In this document: positions 6,783 through 15,312 of the stretch, one piece after another
How positions within the stretch are numbered: the stretch's first letter is position 1
Layout: each line of letters begins with the position of its first letter
DNA from: Clostridiales bacterium
GTDB taxonomy: Bacteria > Bacillota > Clostridia > Oscillospirales > Acutalibacteraceae
Direction: 5' to 3'
Assembly: GCA_019416395.1 (NCBI GenBank)
Contig: DXXH01000017.1
Coordinates: 1-32,125, forward strand
Length of the DNA: 32,125 nucleotides
Position numbers and translations under genes: made by a program
Notes under the pieces: generated by a model
Databases searched by the model: none
Told to the model about the DNA's origin: nothing
Seen by the model: the letters and a program-made list of their open reading frames with translations, nothing else

Positions 6783-6811
6783 ATGCGTATCGAAAGGAAG
6801 GAACATCACAC

Positions 6812-7825
6812 ATGATCATTGTACTGAAACCCAACCAAAAACAAGAGCTGATTGATAATTTCGTGAAAAAACTGACCAGCAATTATGATGTGCAGGTAAA
6901 TACATGGGTAGGCACCCAGAGTACGGTGCTGGGTCTGATCGGCGATACTACAGCCATTGACAGCGAATACATCGCCGCCCAGGATTTTGTGGAGAGCGTC
7001 AAGCGAGTGCAGGAACCCTATAAAAAAGCCAACCGGAAGTTCCATCCGGACAATACGGTGATTACGTTGCCTGGCGGGCAGAAAATCGGCGATGGCAGCT
7101 TGGCTCTGATTGCCGGCCCTTGCTCGGTGGAAAGTGAGGAGCAGATCTGCGGCGTGGCGGAGAGTGTGAAAAAATCCGGCGCCCAGTTCCTGCGGGGCGG
7201 TGCGTTCAAACCCCGCACGTCTCCTTATGCCTTCCAAGGCATGAAGGCCGAGGGCTTAGAGCTGCTTTCCAAAGCTAAGGCCAAAACAGGGCTTCCCATT
7301 GTTACCGAGATCATGAGCATTGAGCATTTACCCCTGTTTGACGACGTAGACATCATCCAGGTGGGCGCCCGGAATATGCAGAATTTTGAACTGTTAAAGC
7401 AATTGGGCAAGCTGCATAAGCCCATTCTTTTGAAGCGTGGGTTGGCCAATACCATTGAGGAGCTGCTGATGAGCGCCGAATACATTATGGCCGAAGGCAA
7501 TGAGCAGGTAATCCTTTGCGAACGGGGCATCCGCACCTATGAGACGTTCACTCGGAATACGCTGGATATTTCCGCAGTTCCCGTGATCAAAAAGCTTTCT
7601 CATCTGCCGGTTATCGTGGATCCCAGTCATGCGTCCGGGATCAATTGGCTGATTGAGCCCTTGGCTTTAGCCGCGGCGGCGATTGGTGCGGACGGCCTGA
7701 TTATCGAGGTTCACAACGACCCAAGCCATGCCCTTTGCGATGGCGCCCAGTCCATCACGCCTGCCCAGTTTGACACATTGGCCCAGAAGGTGACGAAAGT
7801 CTCCCAGCTGGTGCATAGCTTGTAA
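6812..7825 (+). CDS. aroF: 3-deoxy-7-phosphoheptulonate (DAHP) synthase, type I-beta with N-terminal regulatory domain
   Basis: This is the first step of the shikimate pathway, condensing PEP with erythrose 4-phosphate. It has 337 residues from the ATG at 6812 (GAAAGGAAGGA upstream). The frame stays open to 6689, but that stretch would translate the terminator. Residues 1-70 form the ferredoxin-like domain of the Thermotoga/Clostridia class that binds Phe/Tyr for feedback inhibition. The barrel follows with LIAGPCSVES, FLRGGAFKPRTSPYAFQG, LLKRG, ERGIRTYE and PVIVDPSHASG (metal and PEP ligands). It is the first structural gene behind the attenuator, so both transcription and activity are probably end-product controlled. 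Confidence 0.95.
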   Translation: MIIVLKPNQKQELIDNFVKKLTSNYDVQVNTWVGTQSTVLGLIGDTTAIDSEYIAAQDFVESVKRVQEPYKKANRKFHPDNTVITLPGGQKIGDGSLALIAGPCSVESEEQICGVAESVKKSGAQFLRGGAFKPRTSPYAFQGMKAEGLELLSKAKAKTGLPIVTEIMSIEHLPLFDDVDIIQVGARNMQNFELLKQLGKLHKPILLKRGLANTIEELLMSAEYIMAEGNEQVILCERGIRTYETFTRNTLDISAVPVIKKLSHLPVIVDPSHASGINWLIEPLALAAAAIGADGLIIEVHNDPSHALCDGAQSITPAQFDTLAQKVTKVSQLVHSL

Positions 7826-7830
7826 GCCCT

Positions 7831-8658
7831 ATGGAAATTGTTATTGTGGGCCTGGGATTGATCGGGGGATCCATCGCCAAGGCATTGAAGCAGAATACTT
7901 CCCACCGGGTGCTGGGAATCGATGTCAATGAGGACGTGCTGTTGGATGCGTGCTCTTGCGGAGCCATTGACGGCAAAGGGTCGCTGGCCGATTTAGAGCG
8001 GGCGGACCTGGTGTACTTGTCCATTTACCCAGAGGACATTGTGAAGTTTGTAAACCAATATGGAAACCGGTTAAAGCCCGGGTGTATCCTTACCGATGCC
8101 TGTGGAATTAAAGGGGAAATCTGCTCTGCTATGGAGCAGCTTTCTCAAGGGGCTCCTTACGAGTTTGTAGCAGGACACCCCATGGCGGGAAAAGAGCAAA
8201 GCGGTTTTGGGGCCAGTGACCCCAGTATTTTTATTGGGGCGTCCTATATCCTTGTGCCGGGCAAAGCTTCCCCGGAGGCGGTGGCGGTTGTGGAAAATCT
8301 GGCCAGACAGATGGGGTTTGGCAGGGTAGTACACGTTACCCCTCAGGAGCATGACCGGAACATTGCCTATACCTCTCAAGTCCCCCATGTGCTGGCTTGC
8401 GCCTATGTGCTCAGTCCCCGGTGCCGGGAGCATCAGGGATTTTCTGCAGGAAGCTACCGTGACGTGTCCCGGGTAGCCAACATCAACGACCAGTTGTGGA
8501 CCCGGCTGTTTTTGGATAACCGGGAGTGTTTGGTGGACGAGCTGGACGAACTGCTCCGCAATCTGACCCGGTTTCGGGACGCGGTGGACAAGGGGGACAG
8601 CGACGAGCTGAGAGATCTTTTAAAGACTGCTGCCCAGATCAAACGGGAAGTGGGCTAA
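7831..8658 (+). CDS. tyrA: Prephenate dehydrogenase
   Basis: This enzyme oxidatively decarboxylates prephenate to 4-hydroxyphenylpyruvate, the tyrosine branch. It has 275 residues, near the minimal TyrA length, with no C-terminal ACT domain. The Rossmann motif IVGLGLIGGSIAKAL (residues 4-18) is followed by an Asp (GIDVNE) that points to NAD. The active-site HPMAGKEQSGF stretch and a helical dimer domain with the DVSRVA segment follow. It begins five nt after the aroF stop with hardly any ribosome site, so translation is probably coupled to aroF. Confidence 0.93.
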   Translation: MEIVIVGLGLIGGSIAKALKQNTSHRVLGIDVNEDVLLDACSCGAIDGKGSLADLERADLVYLSIYPEDIVKFVNQYGNRLKPGCILTDACGIKGEICSAMEQLSQGAPYEFVAGHPMAGKEQSGFGASDPSIFIGASYILVPGKASPEAVAVVENLARQMGFGRVVHVTPQEHDRNIAYTSQVPHVLACAYVLSPRCREHQGFSAGSYRDVSRVANINDQLWTRLFLDNRECLVDELDELLRNLTRFRDAVDKGDSDELRDLLKTAAQIKREVG

Positions 8659-8682
8659 AACGTCCCATGGCTAAGGAAAGGA

Positions 8683-9735
8683 ATGGTTCAAGTGAAGCTG
8701 GAGATTAAGACTGCGCGGCCTTACAGCGTCATCATTGAAAAGGGCCTGGTGGATCGGGTGGGCGAGCAGGTTTTGGAAGGCCGCAAGCCCGGCGCCAAAG
8801 CCATGCTGATAAGCGACACCAATGTGTTTCCTCTATATGGGGACCGTGTAAAAACCTCTTTGGAAAAGGCCGGATTCCCGGTGAGTACCTTTGTGTTTCC
8901 CGCAGGGGAAAGCTCCAAACAGATTGCCATTGTGTGCGAGATGTACCGAGCATTAGCGGAGCATGATTTTACCCGCACCGATTTTATAGTCACCCTGGGT
9001 GGCGGCGTTGCCGGGGATATGGGTGGCTTCGCGGCGGCCACCTATTTGCGGGGGATTGCCTTTTATCAGGTGCCCACTTCTCTGCTGTCCCAGGTGGATG
9101 CCAGTGTTGGCGGAAAAACCGGAGTAGACCTTCCCTTTGGGAAAAACCTGGTTGGGGCGTTCCATCAGCCGGACGGGGTGTTTACGGATCCGGAAACACT
9201 GGAAACACTGCCGGAAAGCTTTTTTCGGGACGGCATGGGCGAGGTCATCAAATACGGTTGTATCGCGGACGCACCCTTGTTTGAAGCTTTGGAAGCCGGA
9301 ACGGCTTTGGAAGATCAAGGTGATGTGCTGACCCGGTGTATCCGGTGCAAAAAGGAATTGGTGGAAGAGGATACAAGGGATACGGGCCGACGCATGATCT
9401 TGAATTTTGGCCACACTTTTGGCCATGCTTTGGAAAAGCTCCACAATTTCCAGGAGCTTACCCACGGTGAGGCCGTGGGGATCGGCATGGTGATGGCTTG
9501 CCAGGTAGGAGAGCGTTTAGGGATTACCCCTGCCGGGACAGGAGAGCGGATCATTTCTGTGCTGCAGCGGTATGGCCTTCCCACCCAGGACCGTTTTTCC
9601 TGGGAACAGGTGGTGGACGCAACCGCGCTGGACAAGAAGAGCGATGGAAATACTCTGCGGCTGATCCTTCTTTCCAAAATTGGGGAAAGCGTCATTCACC
9701 CAATCACCCGGGAAGAGTTGAAAAGTTTGCTGTAA
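8683..9735 (+). CDS. aroB: 3-dehydroquinate synthase
   Basis: This enzyme converts DAHP to 3-dehydroquinate using NAD and zinc. It has 350 residues, a normal length. The NAD-binding GGGVAGDMGGFAAATYLRG and the signature FYQVPTSLLSQVDASVGGKTGVDLPFGKNLVGAFHQP are visible. The metal ligands lie in GMGEVIKYG, NFGHTFGHALE and THGEAVGIGM. The ATG at 8683 has AAGGAAAGGA very close. A GTG nine bases on (8692) is an alternative start. It lies 24 nt after tyrA. Confidence 0.95.
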   Translation: MVQVKLEIKTARPYSVIIEKGLVDRVGEQVLEGRKPGAKAMLISDTNVFPLYGDRVKTSLEKAGFPVSTFVFPAGESSKQIAIVCEMYRALAEHDFTRTDFIVTLGGGVAGDMGGFAAATYLRGIAFYQVPTSLLSQVDASVGGKTGVDLPFGKNLVGAFHQPDGVFTDPETLETLPESFFRDGMGEVIKYGCIADAPLFEALEAGTALEDQGDVLTRCIRCKKELVEEDTRDTGRRMILNFGHTFGHALEKLHNFQELTHGEAVGIGMVMACQVGERLGITPAGTGERIISVLQRYGLPTQDRFSWEQVVDATALDKKSDGNTLRLILLSKIGESVIHPITREELKSLL

Positions 9736-9750
9736 AAAGGAGGAGAAGCA

Positions 9751-11055
9751 GTGGCACAGGTGATTTACGGAAACGGGTTCCAGGGTGGGTGCGTGCGAAT
9801 TCCCCCCAGTAAAAGTGCGGCCCACCGTCAGGTGCTTTGCGCGGCCTTGTCCAGAGGCAGATGTGTGGTGTCCCACGTGGATATGAGCGAGGACATCAAG
9901 GCGACGGTGGGAGCTGTTGCCGCTTTGGGTACTCAGGTCCATTACGATGAGGAAGCGGGCGTTCTCACATTGGACGGCTCGTCGCTCGGCGGGCAATCCG
10001 CAGTGGTGGATTGCGGGGAGTCGGGTTCTACGCTGCGCTTTTTGATCCCCATTGTGGCAGCTTTGGGTGTACCTGCCCGGTTCCTGGGAAAGGGAAGGCT
10101 TCCCCAGCGTCCCTTGGGTGTGTATGGGGAATTGCTCCCGGCTCATGGAGTGGAATTCCGTTCCCAAGGCGGATTGCCGCTGGAAATCTCCGGTAAACTG
10201 AAAAGCGGCGTCTACCGGCTGCCCGGTGACGTTAGTTCCCAGTTTATCACCGGCCTGCTGTTTGCTTTACCTCTTTTGGACGGGGACAGCGAAATTGTTC
10301 TTACGTCGCCCTTGGAATCCAAAGGATACGTGGAACTGACTTTGTCGATTCTCAAAGAATTTGGCGTGAACGCTTGGGAAACGCCTCAAGGCTGGAAAAT
10401 ACCAGGAAATCAGCAATACGGGGCGAGGGATACCCAAGTGGAAGGGGATTGGTCACAGGCTGCCTTTTTCTTGTGTATGGCGGCGCTTTCCCCGGAAGGT
10501 AAGCCGGTGGAAATTCAGGGGCTCCGGCCCCATTCTTTGCAGGGAGATCGGGCTTGTGTAGAGTTGTTCCGACGGTTTGGCCTGAGGATATCCTGGCACG
10601 GGGACGCGCTGTCCGCCTGGAATCCTCACGCTGGGGAAGCTTATGGGGGATTGTCCGGGCTTACCATTGACGCTGCCCAAATCCCTGATATGGTGCCTGC
10701 CTTGGCGGTTTGTGCGGCATTTTGCCGGGGAGAAACCCGGATCATCAATGCCCAGCGGCTGCGGCTGAAAGAAAGCGACCGGTTGGCAGCTATGGCAGAA
10801 GCTTTGGGTGGAATCGGTGGGAAGGTGGAAGCCACTGCCGATGGTTTGGTGATCCAGGGCATGTCTTACCTGGAAGGCGGATTGGTTCAGGGAAAAAATG
10901 ACCACCGGGTAGTGATGGCGTTGGCGGCAGCTGCGCTGCGCTGTAAAAAACCGCTGGCGGTAACGGATGCCCAAAGTATCCGTAAATCCTATCCGGGATT
11001 TTTCCGGGATTTTATAAAGTTAGGAGGGTCTGCCCATGTCGTCGACCTGGGGTGA
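9751..11055 (+). CDS. aroA: 3-phosphoshikimate 1-carboxyvinyltransferase (EPSP synthase)
   Basis: This enzyme transfers the enolpyruvyl group from PEP to shikimate 3-phosphate. It has 434 residues starting at GTG, with AAGGAGGAG six bases upstream. Visible motifs are the substrate motif PPSKSAAHR, CGESGSTLRFLIPI in the position of the class I GNAGTAMR loop, QRPLGVYGELL, PGDVSSQFITGLLFALP, RLKESDRLAAMAEALGG and DHRVVMALAAAALR. The GESGSTLR loop is more like class II/clostridial enzymes than the glyphosate-sensitive E. coli type, but sensitivity cannot be concluded. The last 20 nt overlap aroC, indicating coupling. Confidence 0.94.
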   Translation: MAQVIYGNGFQGGCVRIPPSKSAAHRQVLCAALSRGRCVVSHVDMSEDIKATVGAVAALGTQVHYDEEAGVLTLDGSSLGGQSAVVDCGESGSTLRFLIPIVAALGVPARFLGKGRLPQRPLGVYGELLPAHGVEFRSQGGLPLEISGKLKSGVYRLPGDVSSQFITGLLFALPLLDGDSEIVLTSPLESKGYVELTLSILKEFGVNAWETPQGWKIPGNQQYGARDTQVEGDWSQAAFFLCMAALSPEGKPVEIQGLRPHSLQGDRACVELFRRFGLRISWHGDALSAWNPHAGEAYGGLSGLTIDAAQIPDMVPALAVCAAFCRGETRIINAQRLRLKESDRLAAMAEALGGIGGKVEATADGLVIQGMSYLEGGLVQGKNDHRVVMALAAAALRCKKPLAVTDAQSIRKSYPGFFRDFIKLGGSAHVVDLG

Positions 11056-12127
11056 ACGCATTAAGCTATCAATTTTTGGAGGAAGCCATACCACAGCCAT
11101 CGGGGTGAATATAGACGGTTTGCCCGCTGGGGAAGCTGTGGACTGGGAAGAAGTGATGGCTCAGATGGCCCGCCGGGCTCCGGGGCAGGACCCCACGGCC
11201 ACACGGCGGAAGGAATCCGATGAACCCAAGGTTCTCTGTGGGCTGCTAGATGGAGTCACCACAGGCGCCCCCTTGTGTGCGGTAATTGAAAACACCAACC
11301 AACGCTCCAAGGATTACGACAATTTGCGGGTCTTGCCCCGTCCGGGCCACGCGGATTACACTGCCTATGTGAAATACGGGAATCACCACGATGTCCGGGG
11401 CGGCGGGCATTTTTCCGGAAGGCTCACAGCGCCGTTGGTTTTTGCGGGTGCGATAGCCAGGCAGATGCTCCGGCGCAGAGGGATTCTGGTGGCTTCTCAT
11501 GTAGCTTCCATTGGAGAAGTGGAAGATGTTTTGTTTGATCCGGTGGAAATTCCCACAGAACTGATGGAACGGCTTTCCGGGGAATATTTTCCAGTAATCA
11601 ATCCGGCCAAGCGGGAAGAAATGCGGGCTGTAGTGGAAGCCGCCCGTATGGAATGCGACAGTGTTGGGGGAACGGTGGAATGTGTTGTCACCGGCTTGCC
11701 GGTAGGAGTGGGAAATCCCATGTTTGACGGGGTGGAAAATAAAATCGCTTCTCTGCTGTTTGGTATTCCGGCAATGAAGGGAATTGAGTTTGGGTCGGGA
11801 TTTGAGGGTTCCCGGAAACGGGGAAGCCAAAACAACGACCCCTTCTATTACGATGAAGATGGCAAGGTGCGCACCAAAACCAACAATTCAGGTGGGATCC
11901 TGGGGGGGATCACAAACGGGATGCCTTTGCGGTTTCGGGCAGCCTTTAAGCCCACATCGTCCATTTCCAAGGAGCAGGACACTGTGGACCTAACCACCGG
12001 TCAGAACGCCAAGCTGGTGATTCGCGGACGCCACGACCCCTGTATTGTGCCCCGGGCTGCTGCCGCAGTGGAAGCCGCTGCTTGCATAGCAGTGCTGGAG
12101 CTGTTGGCGGAAAGCGGCCAGCTGTAA
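11036..12127 (+). CDS. aroC: Chorismate synthase
   Basis: This enzyme makes chorismate from EPSP using reduced flavin. It has 363 residues, a normal length. The N-terminal signature is GERIKLSIFGGSHTTAIGVNIDGLPAG. Residues for FMN and substrate lie in RPGHADYTAYVKYGNHHDVRGGGHFSGRLTAPLVFAGAIARQ. NNSGGILGGITNGMPLRFRAAFKPTSSI and GRHDPCIVPRAAAAVEAAACI follow. The ATG at 11036 has TAGGAGGG upstream, inside the end of aroA. Confidence 0.96.
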   Translation: MSSTWGERIKLSIFGGSHTTAIGVNIDGLPAGEAVDWEEVMAQMARRAPGQDPTATRRKESDEPKVLCGLLDGVTTGAPLCAVIENTNQRSKDYDNLRVLPRPGHADYTAYVKYGNHHDVRGGGHFSGRLTAPLVFAGAIARQMLRRRGILVASHVASIGEVEDVLFDPVEIPTELMERLSGEYFPVINPAKREEMRAVVEAARMECDSVGGTVECVVTGLPVGVGNPMFDGVENKIASLLFGIPAMKGIEFGSGFEGSRKRGSQNNDPFYYDEDGKVRTKTNNSGGILGGITNGMPLRFRAAFKPTSSISKEQDTVDLTTGQNAKLVIRGRHDPCIVPRAAAAVEAAACIAVLELLAESGQL

Positions 12128-12179
12128 AGAAATCGGCTTAGGGAAAAGGGTTAGAAACGAAATGACCGGCGGTGGTGAA

Positions 12180-12237
12180 AGGACAGTTGTTCCATTCACC
12201 AGTCTGGGAAAACGTCCCTGGTGGACGGGAATTGAGG
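12180..12237 (+). other. 126-nt gap before pheA with a hairpin
   Basis: Between aroC and pheA an imperfect stem CACCAG...GGG/CCC...TGGTG (within about 12197-12224) is visible. There is no T-run, promoter or convincing leader peptide. A short ORF beginning at 12162 is out of frame with pheA, has no family signature and is not called. Confidence 0.3.
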
Positions 12238-12253
12238 AAAGGAAGAATCGCCT

Positions 12254-13393
12254 GTGGAATCGACGGAATACCAGGCCCGGCTGGGAAAGCTCCGGGAAGA
12301 GATCGACCAGATTGACGGGGAATTGCTGCCCCTGTTCCTGCGGCGAATGGGGTGCTCCCAGCGGGTAGCGCAATTGAAGGGGGAAGCCGGTATGCCGGTG
12401 TTCAGCCCGGAACGGGAACAGGCTATCTTGGATAAGGTTCGGAAAAAAGGTGGAGCGGATGGTGACGCTGCGGCAGCATTGTACAGCTCGATTATGGCCA
12501 TCAGCCGGGCAAAGCAGCACAACCTGCTGCAAAGCGGCGGACCTTTGCGGGAGTTGGAAGCTTCCGCCGCCCGGATTTTGAATACCCAGGGGGCAAAGGT
12601 CATGTGCCAAGGGGTGCAGGGGGCCTTTTCCCACAAAGCGGCGCTGGGATTTTTCGGGGATATCACACCGGAGTTTGAGCCTACCTGGAAGCAGGTTTTT
12701 GAGGACGTGCGTCTGGGAAAGGCGGATTTCGGAGTGCTGCCGGTAGAGAATTCAGCGGCAGGGTCAGTGACCGGGGTATACGACCTGATCCTGCGTTACC
12801 GCTTTTATATTGTAGGGGCGGTGGACGTGAAAGTGGAACACTGTTTGGCTGTAGGGAAAAATACAGGCAAGGTGACCGCTGTTGCGTCCCATCCGCAGGC
12901 TTTGTCCCAGTGCAGTGAGTACTTGGAAACCCACAATCTGAAATCCTTGGAATGGTCCAATACAGCAGCGGCAGCCCGGTATGTGGCGGAAGAATGTCCT
13001 GCTGGCGTGGGAGCGATTTGTTCCCAAGAGGCTGCTGAGGAATACGGTTTGACCATCGTGGAAAAAAATATTCAAAACGAGGCGGAAAATACTACCCGGT
13101 TTGTAATCATCTCCCGAGAGGCCATTTTGCCGGAAGACGCCAATAAGATCAGCCTGTGCTTTTCCCTGCCCCATGTGACCGGGTCACTGTCCAGTGTGCT
13201 GGAGAGGTTTGCCATGGCGGGACTGAACCTGACGAAAATTGAATCCCGGCCATTGCCAGGGAAGAACTTTGAGTACGATTTCTATTTGGACTTTACCGGG
13301 AACATACACCAGCCGAATACGTTGAATTTGATTTGTTCCCTTTGCGATGAGCTGCCCCGGTTTTCTTTTTTGGGCAATTACAGTGAACGGTAA
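12254..13393 (+). CDS. pheA: Bifunctional chorismate mutase / prephenate dehydratase (P-protein)
   Basis: This protein converts chorismate to prephenate and then to phenylpyruvate, the phenylalanine branch. It has 379 residues. An AroQ-type mutase domain spans about 5-90 (LREEIDQIDGELLPLFLRRM, then AQLKGEAGMPVFSPEREQ). The dehydratase domain is about 115-290, with QGVQGAFSHKAAL, VLPVENSAAGSV and the TTRFVII signature near 280. A C-terminal ACT domain has GSLSSVLERFAMAGLNLTKIESRP, the Phe-binding ESRP near 330. It starts at GTG with GAGGAAAGGAAG upstream. Phe feedback inhibition is expected from the intact ACT domain. Confidence 0.94.
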   Translation: MESTEYQARLGKLREEIDQIDGELLPLFLRRMGCSQRVAQLKGEAGMPVFSPEREQAILDKVRKKGGADGDAAAALYSSIMAISRAKQHNLLQSGGPLRELEASAARILNTQGAKVMCQGVQGAFSHKAALGFFGDITPEFEPTWKQVFEDVRLGKADFGVLPVENSAAGSVTGVYDLILRYRFYIVGAVDVKVEHCLAVGKNTGKVTAVASHPQALSQCSEYLETHNLKSLEWSNTAAAARYVAEECPAGVGAICSQEAAEEYGLTIVEKNIQNEAENTTRFVIISREAILPEDANKISLCFSLPHVTGSLSSVLERFAMAGLNLTKIESRPLPGKNFEYDFYLDFTGNIHQPNTLNLICSLCDELPRFSFLGNYSER

Positions 13394-13432
13394 CTGGTAA
13401 CAGAGTATTACGAAAGAAAGGAAGGATTCGGT

Positions 13433-13942
13433 ATGAATCGTATTGAACTGGAACGTTTGGAAACCCAGGAGCAAATTGACACGCTGTGTGCCATCGCCCA
13501 AACGGTATGGCACGAAACCTTTGATCCTCTTCTTCCGCCGGGGCAGACGGATTACATGATCGACAAGTTCCAGTCCGACCACGCCATCAAGGACCAACTG
13601 GCCCATCAGAACTACCGGTATTACCTGGCCAAGCTCAATGGGGAGTATGCCGGGTTTGTAGGGTTTGCCCCGCACTATCAGGGACAAGAGGAAATGTACC
13701 TGAGCAAGGTGTACCTGTTATCCCAATACCGCCACCAAGGAGTGGTAAAAGCCATGTTCGATTTGGTGGAGCAGGAGACGAAAAAAGAAGGGCTTTCGAA
13801 AATCCGCCTGACGGTGAACAAGAAAAATACCCACGCCGCCAGCGTGTATGAGCACTACGGATATAAGACCGTGGAAGCGGTGGAATCGGATATAGGCGGG
13901 GGCTACGTGATGGACGACTATGTGATGGTGAAGCAGGTATGA
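13433..13942 (+). CDS. GNAT-family N-acetyltransferase
   Basis: This protein of 169 residues has the GNAT fold: N-terminal helices, then YYLAKLNGEYAGFVGFAP and MYLSKVYLLSQYRHQGVVKAMFDLVEQE. Here the acetyl-CoA loop (Q/R-x-x-G-x-G/A) reads RHQGVV, a degenerate form. The region ends with LTVNKKNTHAASVYEHYGYKTV. The substrate is unknown. It lies 39 nt after pheA with its own AAAGGAAGGA site and overlaps the next gene by ATGA, so it probably rides on the aromatic operon transcript. Nothing ties it to aromatic synthesis. Confidence 0.85.
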   Translation: MNRIELERLETQEQIDTLCAIAQTVWHETFDPLLPPGQTDYMIDKFQSDHAIKDQLAHQNYRYYLAKLNGEYAGFVGFAPHYQGQEEMYLSKVYLLSQYRHQGVVKAMFDLVEQETKKEGLSKIRLTVNKKNTHAASVYEHYGYKTVEAVESDIGGGYVMDDYVMVKQV

Positions 13943-14457
13943 AGCCGGGGGAAAGCTTGGAGAACTTGTCCCGTGAACAGCTTCTGCGGCTGATTTCCAT
14001 CTACTCCAAAAACTGGCTGGCGATGGACGGCGTGTGGTTTCAGTCTGTGGAGCGGAAGTTGGGTATGGACGAGGCCATGTATCACGACGAAGAGGCGTGG
14101 AAGCGGTTCACGGTCATTGAGGCGCGGCGGATTAAGGAGTTTCTTGGCCTGCCGGAGCACCCTGGATTAGAGGGGTTAAAACAGGCGTTGGCTTTCCGGC
14201 TATACGCTAATTTGAATGAAGATGAAGTCATATTGGAAGGGAATACCCTGCTGTACCGCACTTTGGAATGCCGGGTGCAGCGTGCCAGGGCCAGAAAGGG
14301 TATGGAGTATCACCCGTGCAAGCCGGTAGGGCTCATTGAGTACGCTGGGTTTGCCAAAGAGATTGACAGTCGGATCGCCTGCCGCTGCGTCAGCTGTTAT
14401 CCGGAAATTACCGATCAAAGCTGCGCATGCGCATGGCAGTTTACTTTAGAGGAATGA
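13939..14457 (+). CDS. DUF6125-like cytosolic protein, unknown function
   Basis: This protein of 172 residues has no signal or membrane segment. It resembles a small family of anaerobe proteins with LxxLSxEQLLRLISIYSKNWLAMDGVWF at the N-terminus and a Cys-bearing C-terminal part (CRVQRARARKGMEYHPCKPVGLIEYAGFAKEIDSRI, then CRCVSCYP and CACAW). The conserved cysteines could hold a metal or a small-molecule tetrapyrrole-like ligand, but this is a guess. It overlaps the acetyltransferase by ATGA and is the last gene before a terminator. Confidence 0.7.
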   Translation: MKPGESLENLSREQLLRLISIYSKNWLAMDGVWFQSVERKLGMDEAMYHDEEAWKRFTVIEARRIKEFLGLPEHPGLEGLKQALAFRLYANLNEDEVILEGNTLLYRTLECRVQRARARKGMEYHPCKPVGLIEYAGFAKEIDSRIACRCVSCYPEITDQSCACAWQFTLEE

Positions 14458-14460
14458 AAG

Positions 14461-14495
14461 AAAGCGTCCCATCGTTTCCGATGAGGCGCTTTTTT
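14461..14495 (+). terminator. Intrinsic terminator ending the aromatic operon
   Basis: AAAGCG...CATC pairs with GATG...CGCTTT (one mismatch, one wobble) and is followed by TTTTTT. It lies four nt after the stop of the DUF6125-like gene. Confidence 0.85.
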
Positions 14496-14622
14496 GCGGC
14501 CGTATTTTGACAGGCTTTTTCCTGTTTTGGTGATATCATGGGTCACTGCAGCGGGGAAGTCATATTTTCCCTGCCTGTCCCATAGAGATAGAGCATACCA
14601 TCAAAAACAAGGAGATTGACTC

Positions 14623-15312
14623 ATGAAACGATTATTGGCATTTTTTCTGACTGTCCTTTTGCTTGTTACCGGTGTGACCGCCGCTGGGGGAAGCGCTTCC
14701 GCGGCAGGGGTGTCGGAGCATATCCAGGTGACAGGGTACGATCCCAAGGTGGATTATACTGCGGCGATTCAGCGCACCTTGAAAGACGGAAGCACCTACG
14801 CGCTGCAAGTGGGGGCAATTTACGAGCAGCAGCGGAATTTAAAGATCCGGGATTTAGGGCTGGACCTGGAACAGACCACCTATTTTGAGGATTACACCAC
14901 TGCGGAAGAAATCCTGAAAGCCATTGAGGAAGACCAGAAACCCAAGTATACAGAGGAAGATTTGGACTTGCTGGCCCGGGTTATTTACGCGGAAGTAGGG
15001 TGCACCTGGATCCCGGATTGGGTGCAGCGTATGGTGGGGAGCGTGGTGCTCAACCGGGTAAACAGCAGTTATTATCCCAATACGATTCGGGAAGTGATTT
15101 ACCAGCCCGGACAGTATGCGCCTACCTGGAATGGTTCCATCAATAAAACGCCGGACGCCCGAACTATTGAGAATGCCCGTTACCTGCTGGAGAACGGAAG
15201 CATTTGCCCGGCAAATGTGGTGGGGCAGAACTCGATCATTACCGGCAGCGGGGTATATACCTCTTACCGGGATCCCATTTTAAATACCACGGTGTATTTC
15301 TGTTATCTATAA
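14623..15312 (+). CDS. Secreted cell wall hydrolase, SleB/Hydrolase_2 type
   Basis: This secreted protein has 229 residues. It begins with a signal peptide (MKR, a long hydrophobic stretch and an Ala-x-Ala-type cleavage region near residue 28). A linker of about 80 residues is followed by the SleB-like hydrolase domain from about residue 110: LDLLARVIYAEVG (catalytic-type Glu), VQRMVGSVVLNRVNSSYYPNTIREVIYQPGQYAPTWNG and the C-terminal TVYFCYL. The family cleaves spore cortex or vegetative peptidoglycan. No peptidoglycan-binding domain is present. AAGGAGATTG lies before the ATG. Whether it acts on spores cannot be told. Confidence 0.85.
   Translation: MKRLLAFFLTVLLLVTGVTAAGGSASAAGVSEHIQVTGYDPKVDYTAAIQRTLKDGSTYALQVGAIYEQQRNLKIRDLGLDLEQTTYFEDYTTAEEILKAIEEDQKPKYTEEDLDLLARVIYAEVGCTWIPDWVQRMVGSVVLNRVNSSYYPNTIREVIYQPGQYAPTWNGSINKTPDARTIENARYLLENGSICPANVVGQNSIITGSGVYTSYRDPILNTTVYFCYL

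Noticed and set aside
6488..6811. T-box riboswitch upstream of aroF
   Set aside because: The leader has a terminator, but the T-box sequence (AGGGTGGNACCGCG-like) and specifier architecture are not seen. A translated aromatic-rich ORF explains the layout better.
12162..12368. Short Trp/Arg-containing ORF before pheA as a second leader peptide
   Set aside because: It overlaps pheA in another frame, has no cluster of Phe codons and no terminator follows it.
14513..14545. TTGACA at 14516 as a promoter for the SleB-like gene
   Set aside because: The nearest -10-like sequence (TATCAT) is about 21 bp away, and at 17-18 bp only poor matches occur.
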